Assembly: GCA_964450715.1 (NCBI GenBank)
Contig: CAYVFC010000090.1
Location: 1-33,697, forward strand
Length of the DNA: 33,697 nucleotides
Source: CAYVFC01 sp964450715
Lineage (GTDB): Bacteria; Myxococcota_A; Polyangia; Polyangiales; JAFGIB01
Direction of reading: 5' to 3'
Notes under the pieces: model-generated
What the model was told of the DNA's origin: nothing
The model's database searches: none
What the model saw: the letters and a program-made list of their open reading frames with translations, nothing else
Part shown: positions 1 to 7,159 of the stretch, in pieces
Position numbering within the stretch: position 1 is the first letter of the stretch
How the letters are laid out: the number at the start of each line of letters is the position of its first letter
Translations under genes and position numbers: made by a program

Positions 1-1
1 C

Positions 2-338
2 GTGAGCCGCCCCAGTCGCGAGTTTCTGCGCCTTTCGCGCAAGAACTCCGCCGTGAGCCGCCCCAGTCACGAGTTTCTGCGCCTTTCGCGCAAGAACTCC
101 GCCGTGAGCCGCCCCAGTCACGAGTTTCTGCGCCTCTCGCGCAAGAACTCCGCCGTGGGACGCCTCAGTCGCGAGTTTCTGCGCCTCTCGCGCAAGAACT
201 TCGCCGTGAGCCGCCCCAGTCGCGAGTTTCTGCGCCTTTCGCGCAAGAACTCCGCCGTGGGAAGCCTCAGTCGCGAGTTTCTGCGCCTTTCGCGCAAGAA
301 CTCCGCCGTGGGAAGCCCCAGTCGCGAGTTTCTGCGCA
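2..338. repeat. 51-bp tandem repeat array, about 6.6 units, each unit a hairpin
   Basis: Six full 51-bp units start at 2, 53, 104, 155, 206 and 257, and a partial one starts at 308. The array may continue to the left of the window. Each unit carries an imperfect inverted repeat: in unit 1, GAGTT-tc-TGCGC (20-31), loop CTTTC, GCGCA-ag-AACTC (37-48). Because 51 is divisible by 3, no frame is broken: the plus strand stays open to 511 as a 17-residue repeat (SREFLRLSRKNSAVGSL-like) and the minus strand is open as well. The unique sequence from 339 to 571 shows no start signal, family or RNA that I recognise. I read the array as a structured DNA satellite rather than a gene, but a repeat-protein tail cannot be excluded. 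Confidence 0.85.
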
Positions 339-571
339 TGTCGCTGAGCGCCACGGCTTTTTACTGGTCACGAAGAATCGCGTTGGCCGCCGTTGAGCTG
401 CCTTTCGCGCTGATGGAAAACGACGAGCGCAAGGTTGACGAGGCGGCCCTGCAGCCGGGCGGGTATTCGGAATATCCGATGGACCCACGGATCAGATGTA
501 TCGAATCATGAGGACAAGCCCCGCCCCTACTACGACGACCCCGTCGATCCGGTAAGGGGTTGCCGGCAATC

Positions 572-2980
572 CTACCCGGCCGCGGGCACCGGCCAGACCT
601 CCTTGCCGCCGGCGAACGAGGCGGTGAAGACCAGGGCCGAATCGGTGCTCTCCTGCACGTTGGGAAGCGCTACGCCGGCCAGGTTGCCGAAGCCGGGGGG
701 TACATGGAAGACGAAGTCCAGCGCCCCGGTCCTCCCACCGACTACCTCGTCGATGTACCGCTGTACGCCCTCGGGATCGGGCTCGTGGATCAGGGGGCCG
801 GCGTAATGCCCGCCGTTCTGCGTGAGGTCCGCGTGGTACAGGGCCATGCCATACATGCTGGGGAAAACCGCCTTGAAGGGGTAGCCGTTGCCGAACAGCG
901 TCGCTCCCAGCCTGCTGAAGGCGGCGGTCTGGTAACTGGGCCACTTGCCCTTGCCAAAGGTGAGCGAGGGCATGAAGGGATCGGGCATCTCCAGCCCGAG
1001 CTCGGACATCAGCTTGGCCACCACCAGCACCCCGTCCCGGAAGCTCTCCTTGAATAGCTCGTCGCCCGCCGCGTTGTAGGCCGCCGAGGAGAGCTTCAAC
1101 ATCTGCGCGGACAGCTTGAAATATCCCTGCAAGGCGCCGTGCTTCTCCGAGCCCGTACAGGCGACCAGGTCGGCGGCGATGTGCAAGGTGGCGTCCCAGG
1201 CGCCCTGGCGGCCGCTCTGCTCGTAACCAAAGGCCCCGGCCCCGGTCTCGTCATACGCCGCCAGCAGCTCGTCCTTCATCCTGGAGCCGGTGAGACGGTC
1301 CACGGCCTCGAGATAGCTCAAGCAGGTGCGCTGCAGATCCCAGGGCATCTTGAAGGCGTCGAAGTAGACCGTATCGGTTACGAGGTCCTGGAAGGCCCCG
1401 TCGCGCACCAGGCCCAGGTGACCCTGGACCGACACCAGCCGGGAGCCGGTCACGGCATCTGCCCCCACCACGTGGTACTCGCGGCTGCCGATCCCTCTTT
1501 GCTCCGCGTAACCAAAGGTGATGTCCCTGGCCAGCGGGCAGTCGTAGCCCTGATGGGTGACGATGTTGGGACCTTCCACGGTGGGGACGGGCACCCGCTG
1601 GGGAAAGCGGCCGCCGTTGCCGTCCCCGAGCCCCGCCTTCTCGGCCTCCTCGATACCCACGTTGCTGAACACGTAGCGGGCGCAGAGCAGATCCGCGGCC
1701 ACCGGGTCGAGCCCGGCCACAGCGATACCCTCGGCCACCTTGACCTGGGGCTCCCGGATCACGCCCTGGTGGTCAAGGTTCCGCGCCTCGATACCGTCCG
1801 ACACGTGGATGGCGAAGATGTCCTGCTCCACCACCGCCTTGATGATGTCGACCATGGTGCCGGGCATGCCGGCCGTTTTCCTCACCACCGGATTGCCCTC
1901 GGCGTCCCTGCGGGGAAGACAGGTGCGCGGATCGATCTCGGCCGTCCAGACCGCGTGCGGGATCCGCGCCTTCATGCCCGTCACCGGTCCGTCGGGCGCC
2001 GCGTACTGCCAGGCCGGGCTCGAACCGTCGGTCGAGTGCATGGGGTACAGCCCGATGCCGAGGTTCTTGATGATGTTGGTGAACAGCGCGATGGCGTGAA
2101 CCTTGAGCTTGGGCACGTTGACCAGGATGCATCCCGGGTAGTCGACCCGATCCGCGGCGTCGGCGGGATCGCCGCCCACGACGGCCTTGTGCAGGGTGAT
2201 GGAGCGGAAGTTGGCGCCGTCGCTCACCGGGACCACCCGCCCCCGCGAAGGGTCGGCCGCGATGCGGTTGAGGTCGTAGACCATCAGGCGGTTGCCGGCC
2301 CGGCCGGGCGGCAGGTAGATGCCCTCGACGCTCTCCCGGAAGCCGTTCATGGGATCGTCGTCCGCGTCGCGGGAGCCGGACTCGGCCAGGTATTTACGGG
2401 CGAAGTAGAAGCCCCACCCGCCGTACAGCTCTGCTGACCGCCCCTCCATCACCGCCTCGGTGGTCACCCTCGCCGACCCCGGCGCCAGCAAGGAGAGGTT
2501 GCCGGCGGCGGCGGTCGTGGCGGTGGCCGCCTCGCCCAGAGACATCTGATGGTAGCGAACGTCCAGCCGGTCGTGGAACCAGCGCATCAGCGCCGCCACG
2601 AAGGGCCACTCGGTGCAGGTGTAGCTGCCCGAGGCCGGAGCGTGGGTCTGGGGATCGATACAGAGAGGCATGACCAGGTTGGGCTTGAAAAGCAGCTTCT
2701 GCCCCCGGGAGAGCCTCTGCGCCACCGTCTCGCCGAAACCGGTCTCCGCGTTCAACGGCCCCAGCGCCAGGTCCAGCTTCTCGTATGTATAATCTATTCT
2801 GGAACTAATCTCGTGCCACGGCTCCTCGCCCGCTCCGTCGAGGTACTGCTTCAGCAGCTCTCCCACCCCGATATACGAGCGCAGGGGATCCATGCGGACC
2901 ACGCCCACGGGCTGCCCGCCGCGGTCCGGACGGATCTTTCCCAGCGGCGTCTCAATGGTTTCTAGATCGGCGTCGCTCAT
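572..2980 (-). CDS. DUF362 domain-containing protein
   Basis: An 802-residue protein with DUF362 features. LLFKPNLV at residues 96-103 is followed by a TCTEWPFVAALMRW helix, and a second block at 284-310 reads CILVNVPKLKVH then TNIIKNLGIG, matching the family's vPKlKtH...KN signature. There is no ferredoxin-type Cys cluster (DUF362 is often fused to one), no signal peptide and no membrane segment. The protein is much longer than a bare DUF362 domain, with about 400 extra C-terminal residues that I do not recognise. The start is supported by an AAGGAAGGGG ribosome binding site just upstream. It lies 39 bp downstream of the haem-binding-domain gene and is probably the last gene of a three-gene minus-strand operon. 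The family's biochemical role is unsettled, so no reaction is assigned. Confidence 0.8.
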   Translation of the reverse strand: MSDADLETIETPLGKIRPDRGGQPVGVVRMDPLRSYIGVGELLKQYLDGAGEEPWHEISSRIDYTYEKLDLALGPLNAETGFGETVAQRLSRGQKLLFKPNLVMPLCIDPQTHAPASGSYTCTEWPFVAALMRWFHDRLDVRYHQMSLGEAATATTAAAGNLSLLAPGSARVTTEAVMEGRSAELYGGWGFYFARKYLAESGSRDADDDPMNGFRESVEGIYLPPGRAGNRLMVYDLNRIAADPSRGRVVPVSDGANFRSITLHKAVVGGDPADAADRVDYPGCILVNVPKLKVHAIALFTNIIKNLGIGLYPMHSTDGSSPAWQYAAPDGPVTGMKARIPHAVWTAEIDPRTCLPRRDAEGNPVVRKTAGMPGTMVDIIKAVVEQDIFAIHVSDGIEARNLDHQGVIREPQVKVAEGIAVAGLDPVAADLLCARYVFSNVGIEEAEKAGLGDGNGGRFPQRVPVPTVEGPNIVTHQGYDCPLARDITFGYAEQRGIGSREYHVVGADAVTGSRLVSVQGHLGLVRDGAFQDLVTDTVYFDAFKMPWDLQRTCLSYLEAVDRLTGSRMKDELLAAYDETGAGAFGYEQSGRQGAWDATLHIAADLVACTGSEKHGALQGYFKLSAQMLKLSSAAYNAAGDELFKESFRDGVLVVAKLMSELGLEMPDPFMPSLTFGKGKWPSYQTAAFSRLGATLFGNGYPFKAVFPSMYGMALYHADLTQNGGHYAGPLIHEPDPEGVQRYIDEVVGGRTGALDFVFHVPPGFGNLAGVALPNVQESTDSALVFTASFAGGKEVWPVPAAG

Positions 2981-3019
2981 CTTCCCCTTCCTTTCCCTGG
3001 GACGAATCGCTCTGTTCTA

Positions 3020-3469
3020 TCACGGATTGCACAGGAGATAGACGTCGCCCTCGGTGAGCGCGGTCTCGGGTCGGAGCAGCCGGTGGCCCGGCGGCGGCAT
3101 GTTCCCGCCGCTGACCTGCTGGCAGGCCTCGGCCAGGCGCATCTGCCTGACGCGCGAACTGTACTTGCCCCACTCGGAAAAGTTGAGATGTCCCCTGCCC
3201 TGCTTGACGTGCTCGGCTATGATCCAGGAGACCGGCGAGATCCGGGAGTACCAGGGCCAGCGGGTCCGGTGCGAATGGCAGTCGTAACAGGCGCGTTCTA
3301 CCAGCGATAGCAGCTCCGGGGAGGGCTCGGCCACGCTCTCGAAGTTGACGGCGAAGTCCTCCGCAGGGTTCTCCCGGCGGGGCTGTACCAGCTGCAGCCC
3401 CCCCACCGTAGCGCCCACAACCAGCAGCAACAGCGCGGCGCGCCACGGTCGGGATCTGGAAACGGCCAT
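3020..3469 (-). CDS. Haem-binding domain (Haem_bd) membrane-anchored protein
   Basis: A 149-residue protein with an N-terminal hydrophobic segment (about residues 10-28), then a c-type haem motif CYDCH (Cys61, Cys64, His65) followed by SHRTRWPWYSRISPVSW. That block is characteristic of the Haem_bd family of short periplasmic cytochrome-like proteins. Further conserved parts are HLNFSEW and GGNMPPPGH. Length and organisation match the family. The ATG is preceded by an AAGGGGG/GGAG ribosome binding site. The gene starts 18 bp after the thiolase stop and ends 39 bp before the DUF362 start, so co-transcription is likely. It probably sits in the periplasm anchored to the inner membrane and carries one covalent haem. 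Its electron partner is unknown; the di-haem peroxidase encoded divergently nearby is one candidate (inference). Confidence 0.85.
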   Translation of the reverse strand: MAVSRSRPWRAALLLLVVGATVGGLQLVQPRRENPAEDFAVNFESVAEPSPELLSLVERACYDCHSHRTRWPWYSRISPVSWIIAEHVKQGRGHLNFSEWGKYSSRVRQMRLAEACQQVSGGNMPPPGHRLLRPETALTEGDVYLLCNP

Positions 3470-3487
3470 CTCCGTCCCCCCTTGTCC

Positions 3488-4669
3488 TCAGAGGGATTCG
3501 ACGATGAAAGCGTGGGCCGGGCCGCCGCTGGCGCACAGCGAGGCACAGCCGCGCTTGACACCGCGCCGCTTCATCTCGTTGATCAGGGTCAAAATGATGC
3601 GGGCGCCGGTCGCTCCCACCGGATGCCCGAGCGCGATGCCAGAGCCCACGCCATTCAAACGATCCAGGTCCACCTTGAGCTCCCGGTTCACACCCAGCAC
3701 CTGGGCGGCGAATGCCTCGTTGAACTCGAAGTAGTCGATCTGCTTCTGCTCGAGCCTGGCGAACTTGAGCGCGTTACGCACCGCGTTGACCACGCCCATA
3801 CCCATGACGCGGGGCTCCACCCCACCCGGAGCCGACGCCACCACCCGCGCCAGCGGTTGGATTCCCTTTTTCTTCGCCGCCTCTGCGTCCATCATGATCA
3901 GAGCCGAGCCGCCGTCATTCAGGCTGGAAGCGTTGCCGGCGGTGACCGTACCGTCCTTCTTGAAGGCCGGGCGCAGCTTGCCGAGCTTCTCCAGCGAGGT
4001 GTCGGCCATGGGGTGCTCGTCGGTGTCGAAGACGACCGTTCCCTTGCGGGTCTTGACCTCGACCGGGACGATCTCGTCCTTGAACCAGCCCTTCTCGATG
4101 GCCTTGACCGCGCGCTGGTGGCTCATCAGCGCGAACTCGTCCTGCTCCTGGCGGGTGATGCCGTACTGCTCGGCGATATTCTCGGCCGTCACCCCCATGT
4201 GGTAGCCCACGAACTCGCAGACCAGGCCGCCCTTCATCAGTCCGTCCGCGATCTGCTCGCCGTTGCCCAGCCGGTAGCCCTTGCGCGCGCCGTAGAGGAT
4301 GTAGGGCGTGTTGGTCATGCTCTCGACGCCCACCGCGGCGCCCACCTCGGTCTTGCCCAGCATGATGTCCTGGGCTACCAGCTCGGCGGCGCGCATGGAG
4401 GAAGCGCACTGCTGGTGAACGGTGAAGGCCGCTGACTCCACGGCCAGGCCGGACTTCAAGGCGATATGCCGCGCGCTGTTACCGGCCGAGGAGGCCTGGT
4501 TACAATGCCCGGCGATGACCTGCTGGACCTCGGTAGCCGCGATGCCCGCCTTATCGATGGCCCCCTTCAGCGCCACCACCCCCAGGTCGATTGGGTCGAA
4601 GCTCTCCAGCGCCCCGTTGAAGTTGCCGATGGCCGTTCTGGCTCCCGCCACTATCACGACGTCTTTCAT
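3488..4669 (-). CDS. Thiolase family protein (acetyl-CoA C-acyltransferase)
   Basis: A 393-residue thiolase. The nucleophilic Cys88 is in QQCASSMRA, followed by the NEAFAAQ block, the catalytic His in GHPVGATGAR, and the second active-site Cys in CASGG near the C-terminus. It should catalyse reversible condensation or thiolysis of acyl-CoA and acetyl-CoA. The sequence alone does not separate biosynthetic acetoacetyl-CoA thiolase from a degradative beta-ketothiolase, so I give no symbol. The open frame extends upstream to 4939, but the ATG at 4669 (MKDVVIVAGARTAIG) is the family's normal N-terminus and has a GGGAG site about 8 bp upstream. No beta-oxidation partner is adjacent, which is unusual; the genes downstream in the same orientation are a haem protein and DUF362. 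Confidence 0.93.
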   Translation of the reverse strand: MKDVVIVAGARTAIGNFNGALESFDPIDLGVVALKGAIDKAGIAATEVQQVIAGHCNQASSAGNSARHIALKSGLAVESAAFTVHQQCASSMRAAELVAQDIMLGKTEVGAAVGVESMTNTPYILYGARKGYRLGNGEQIADGLMKGGLVCEFVGYHMGVTAENIAEQYGITRQEQDEFALMSHQRAVKAIEKGWFKDEIVPVEVKTRKGTVVFDTDEHPMADTSLEKLGKLRPAFKKDGTVTAGNASSLNDGGSALIMMDAEAAKKKGIQPLARVVASAPGGVEPRVMGMGVVNAVRNALKFARLEQKQIDYFEFNEAFAAQVLGVNRELKVDLDRLNGVGSGIALGHPVGATGARIILTLINEMKRRGVKRGCASLCASGGPAHAFIVESL

Positions 4670-4967
4670 CTTTCGCTCTCCCTTCGAAAATCGTGTTGCC
4701 GCTTCCCCGGCCATGGCACGGCCGGTCGCGGTTGGCTTGCCCTCGGCTCGCGGTGCGGGCTGGTTTTTTTCTAGAAGAAATGGCGTCGATCGGCAACGAG
4801 TGGCGGCCGGAATTCGGCCGCGGACCCGGGTACAGCTCGGCGATGTCCGAGGCCCCGATCCACCCGGATCCCTCGAGTTGCAGACCCGTCGTTTCCAACA
4901 AACCTGGCCGGTCTTACCCGTCCTCCGGGCCCCGGGCATAAGCGTAGACCCTTTTGTACGTCTAGCC

Positions 4968-5002
4968 TTTTCTGCTAATCAATTACCGACTATATTAGTC
5001 GG
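4968..5002 (+). promoter_or_regulatory. IscR/Rrf2-type operator overlapping a probable promoter
   Basis: CCGACTA-TAT-TAGTCGG at 4986-5002 is a perfect 7+3+7 inverted repeat. It matches the core of the type 1 IscR box (YYGACTRWWWYAGTCRR, recalled from E. coli work) at all 17 positions, and the flanking ATT/ATAT agrees partly. A possible -10 TATATT (4991-4996) lies inside the palindrome, with a weak -35 TTTTCT (4968-4973) 17 bp upstream, which would fit repression by occlusion. The site is 57 bp before the peroxidase start and in the divergent gap with thiolase. The rest of the 390-bp gap (4670-4967 and 5003-5059) shows nothing else I can name. The regulator itself is not in this window. Confidence 0.6.
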
Positions 5003-5059
5003 ATATATCCTCTGCTCTCCGCGAAGGGGGGCGAAGCTCGAATAGGAAGGAAGGTAGAA

Positions 5060-6292
5060 ATGCTCGGTCCGGTACGATTACTGGGTGGAATGCTTCTTAC
5101 CGTCGCGATGAGCACCGGTCTGGTCGGTTGCGGTGAGGACGAGGAGTGCAGCGAGTGCGCCGGATGCGACTCGGGAAGCTGCGAAGAGCCTTCGCAGCCC
5201 GATGCCGGAACGCCCGGCGATGCCGCCACCGGGGAGGTCGTCCAGGTCACCGCCGAGCTGGTGGGCAAGCTGCTCTATCACGATACCAACCTGTCCAATC
5301 CGCCCGGGCAGTCCTGCGCCTCCTGTCACTCGCCGGACACGGGCTTCTCGGAACCGCACGCCGAGTTCCCGGTCTCCCAGGGCGCCAACCCCAACCTCTT
5401 CGGCAACCGCAACTCGCCCTCGGCCGCCTACGCGGCCTTCAGCCCCGACTTCCACCTGGACGAGCAAGAGGGGATCTACGTGGGAGGCCAGTTCTGGGAC
5501 GGCCGCGCCAAGGATCTGGAGGAGCAGGCCAAGGGCCCCTTCCTGAACCCGTTGGAGATGGGCATGGAGGACGAGGCGGCCGTGATCGACGCCATCCGTG
5601 CCTCGAGCTACGCCGACCTGTTCGCACGGCTCTTTGGCGAGGATATCTGGGATGACACCACGGCCGCCTATGACGCGGTGGCGAGCGCCATTGCCGAGTT
5701 CGAGCGCTCGGACGAGGTCAACCGCTTCACCTCCAAGTACGACTACTACCTGGCCGGAAAGGTGAGCCTTACCGCACAGGAGCAGCGTGGGCTGGCCGCC
5801 TTCGACGACGAGACCCGCGGCAACTGCGCGGCCTGTCACCCCTCGACGGCGGCCGAGGACGGAACCCCTCCCCTGTTCACGGATTTCACCTATGACAACC
5901 TGGGCGTGCCGCGTAATGCCGACAACCCGTTCTACGCCCTGAGCGCCGAGCACAACCCGGACGGCGAGGACTTCGTCGACCTGGGTCTGGGAGGCGAGCT
6001 GGATGACGCCAGCCTCAACGGGCTGATGAAGGTGCCCACGCTGCGCAACGTCGGCCTGACCGCGCCCTACATGCACAACGGCGTCTTCGCCACGCTGGAG
6101 GAAGTGGTGCGGTTCTACTCTACCCGCGACGTGGGAATGGATGACGGCACCCCCTGGCCCGAGCCCGAGGTAGCCGAGAACGTAAACGACGAGGAGCTCG
6201 GCGACCTGGGCCTGACCGAGCAGGAAATCGAAGACATCGTCGCCTTCATGCTCACGCTGACCGACGGCTACGTGCCCCCCGGAGGCTGGTAG
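5060..6292 (+). CDS. Di-haem cytochrome c peroxidase (CCP/MauG family) lipoprotein
   Basis: A 410-residue protein with a lipoprotein signal: hydrophobic N-terminus and lipobox LVGC (Cys24), followed by a short Cys/Glu-rich linker (residues 25-45). Two c-type haem motifs are present, CASCH (86-90) and CAACH (256-260), with the family blocks SPDTGFSEPH, FWDGRAKDLEEQAKGPFLNPLEM, PTLRNVGLTAPYMHNG and DIVAFMLTLTDGY. This is the usual plan of bacterial di-haem peroxidases, which reduce H2O2 in the periplasm, or of MauG-like oxidases. Here it would be tethered to a membrane. An AGGAAGG site precedes the ATG. It is a single-gene unit read divergently from thiolase under a probable IscR-type box, suggesting iron-sulphur or oxidative-stress control (inference). 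It ends 10 bp from the convergent methyltransferase. Confidence 0.92.
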   Translation: MLGPVRLLGGMLLTVAMSTGLVGCGEDEECSECAGCDSGSCEEPSQPDAGTPGDAATGEVVQVTAELVGKLLYHDTNLSNPPGQSCASCHSPDTGFSEPHAEFPVSQGANPNLFGNRNSPSAAYAAFSPDFHLDEQEGIYVGGQFWDGRAKDLEEQAKGPFLNPLEMGMEDEAAVIDAIRASSYADLFARLFGEDIWDDTTAAYDAVASAIAEFERSDEVNRFTSKYDYYLAGKVSLTAQEQRGLAAFDDETRGNCAACHPSTAAEDGTPPLFTDFTYDNLGVPRNADNPFYALSAEHNPDGEDFVDLGLGGELDDASLNGLMKVPTLRNVGLTAPYMHNGVFATLEEVVRFYSTRDVGMDDGTPWPEPEVAENVNDEELGDLGLTEQEIEDIVAFMLTLTDGYVPPGGW

Positions 6293-6302
6293 AGTCGAAC
6301 CG

Positions 6303-7136
6303 TCAACGCCAGGCTTGCACGATGCGCGTGGCCCCCGGCGGGACCTCGATTCCCGTCCGGTCGGCGAGGGCGCTGGCGTCTTTCACGCTCGCGCTGGCAA
6401 ATCCCAGCTCACGCAAGGTCTGTTCGACCCGGGAAGCGTCGTCGAAATGCTCGTGTATGGCGCCCCGGGTGAAGACCGACAGCGCCCGGGTGAAGAGGCG
6501 CGCGCCCTTGACCCGGCTGTAGTCGTCCAAGACGTGCAGGTCGCTCAGGTACAGGCCCTGGGGAAAGCCTGACAGCACCTCGGCGAAACGGCGCCACATC
6601 GCCACCACGCTCGGGGTGTCGATATAGGGCAGCAAGCCCTCGGTGATGATGGCGGTGCCCCGCGACCGGTCGAAGTGGCGGTCGCAAACCGCGCGCAGGT
6701 CATCTTCCGAGAGCGCGTCCAGCGCCACCACCCGGTGCTCTCCCGGCAGCTCGGGTGCGCGACGCAGCATCTCGGTCTTTCTATCCGCCATGCCCGGCAG
6801 ATCCCCCTCCACGTAGAGCAGATCCCGGTCGCGATAACGCGAGGAGAATGTGCGTCCTCTCGGAGAGAGGCCCGCCGCTATCTCGAGTACCTGGCCCACT
6901 TCACCGGCCTCGATGGCGGCGGTGAGCATCTGATCGATGGCGGTATGCCGGGCCAGGAGCATACGTTCCAACGAACCGGCCCCCACGACGCCAGCGGCGG
7001 AGTTCAGCGGCGCCAGCAACCCGTAGAGAAAGGCGCCGCCTCGGGTGGTCAACGCCGCGTCCGAGAGGCCGGCGCGGTACCAGACGTAGCCGGTATAGTG
7101 CGCGGTGGGGCTGATGCGGGCGTCCGAAGCCGACAT
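6303..7136 (-). CDS. Class I SAM-dependent methyltransferase, LCM (leucine carboxyl methyltransferase-like) type
   Basis: A 277-residue protein. The SAM-binding motif I is VLEIAAGLSPRG, followed by an acidic strand end (YVEGDLPGMADRKTEML) and the block GTAIITEGLLPYIDTPSV, typical of the LCM/PPM1-like bacterial family, several members of which act on polyketide or small-molecule O-methylation. It is soluble, with no signal peptide. It starts 23 bp after the stop of the long methyltransferase and is probably the third gene of the psd operon. The substrate cannot be read from the sequence. Position next to phosphatidylserine decarboxylase makes a lipid or membrane-related substrate possible but unproven. 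Confidence 0.82.
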   Translation of the reverse strand: MSASDARISPTAHYTGYVWYRAGLSDAALTTRGGAFLYGLLAPLNSAAGVVGAGSLERMLLARHTAIDQMLTAAIEAGEVGQVLEIAAGLSPRGRTFSSRYRDRDLLYVEGDLPGMADRKTEMLRRAPELPGEHRVVALDALSEDDLRAVCDRHFDRSRGTAIITEGLLPYIDTPSVVAMWRRFAEVLSGFPQGLYLSDLHVLDDYSRVKGARLFTRALSVFTRGAIHEHFDDASRVEQTLRELGFASASVKDASALADRTGIEVPPGATRIVQAWR

Positions 7137-7159
7137 GGAGCCGCACTATAACCGGCGCT

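Noticed and set aside
2..338. CRISPR array
   Set aside because: The units are contiguous with no unique spacers and no cas genes nearby.
2..511. Plus-strand repeat protein of 169 codons
   Set aside because: Open mainly because the repeat unit is 51 bp; both strands are open, no ribosome binding site or non-repeat domain is visible. A real C-terminal repeat tail of an upstream gene cannot be fully excluded.
1139..2437. Long plus-strand open frame (432 codons) opposite the DUF362 gene
   Set aside because: Antisense shadow in GC-rich sequence: no family motifs, and the minus-strand frame carries clear DUF362 blocks.
3482..4435. Plus-strand open frame of 317 codons opposite thiolase
   Set aside because: The thiolase motifs lie on the minus strand; the antisense product is His/Arg/Leu-biased without any recognisable domain.
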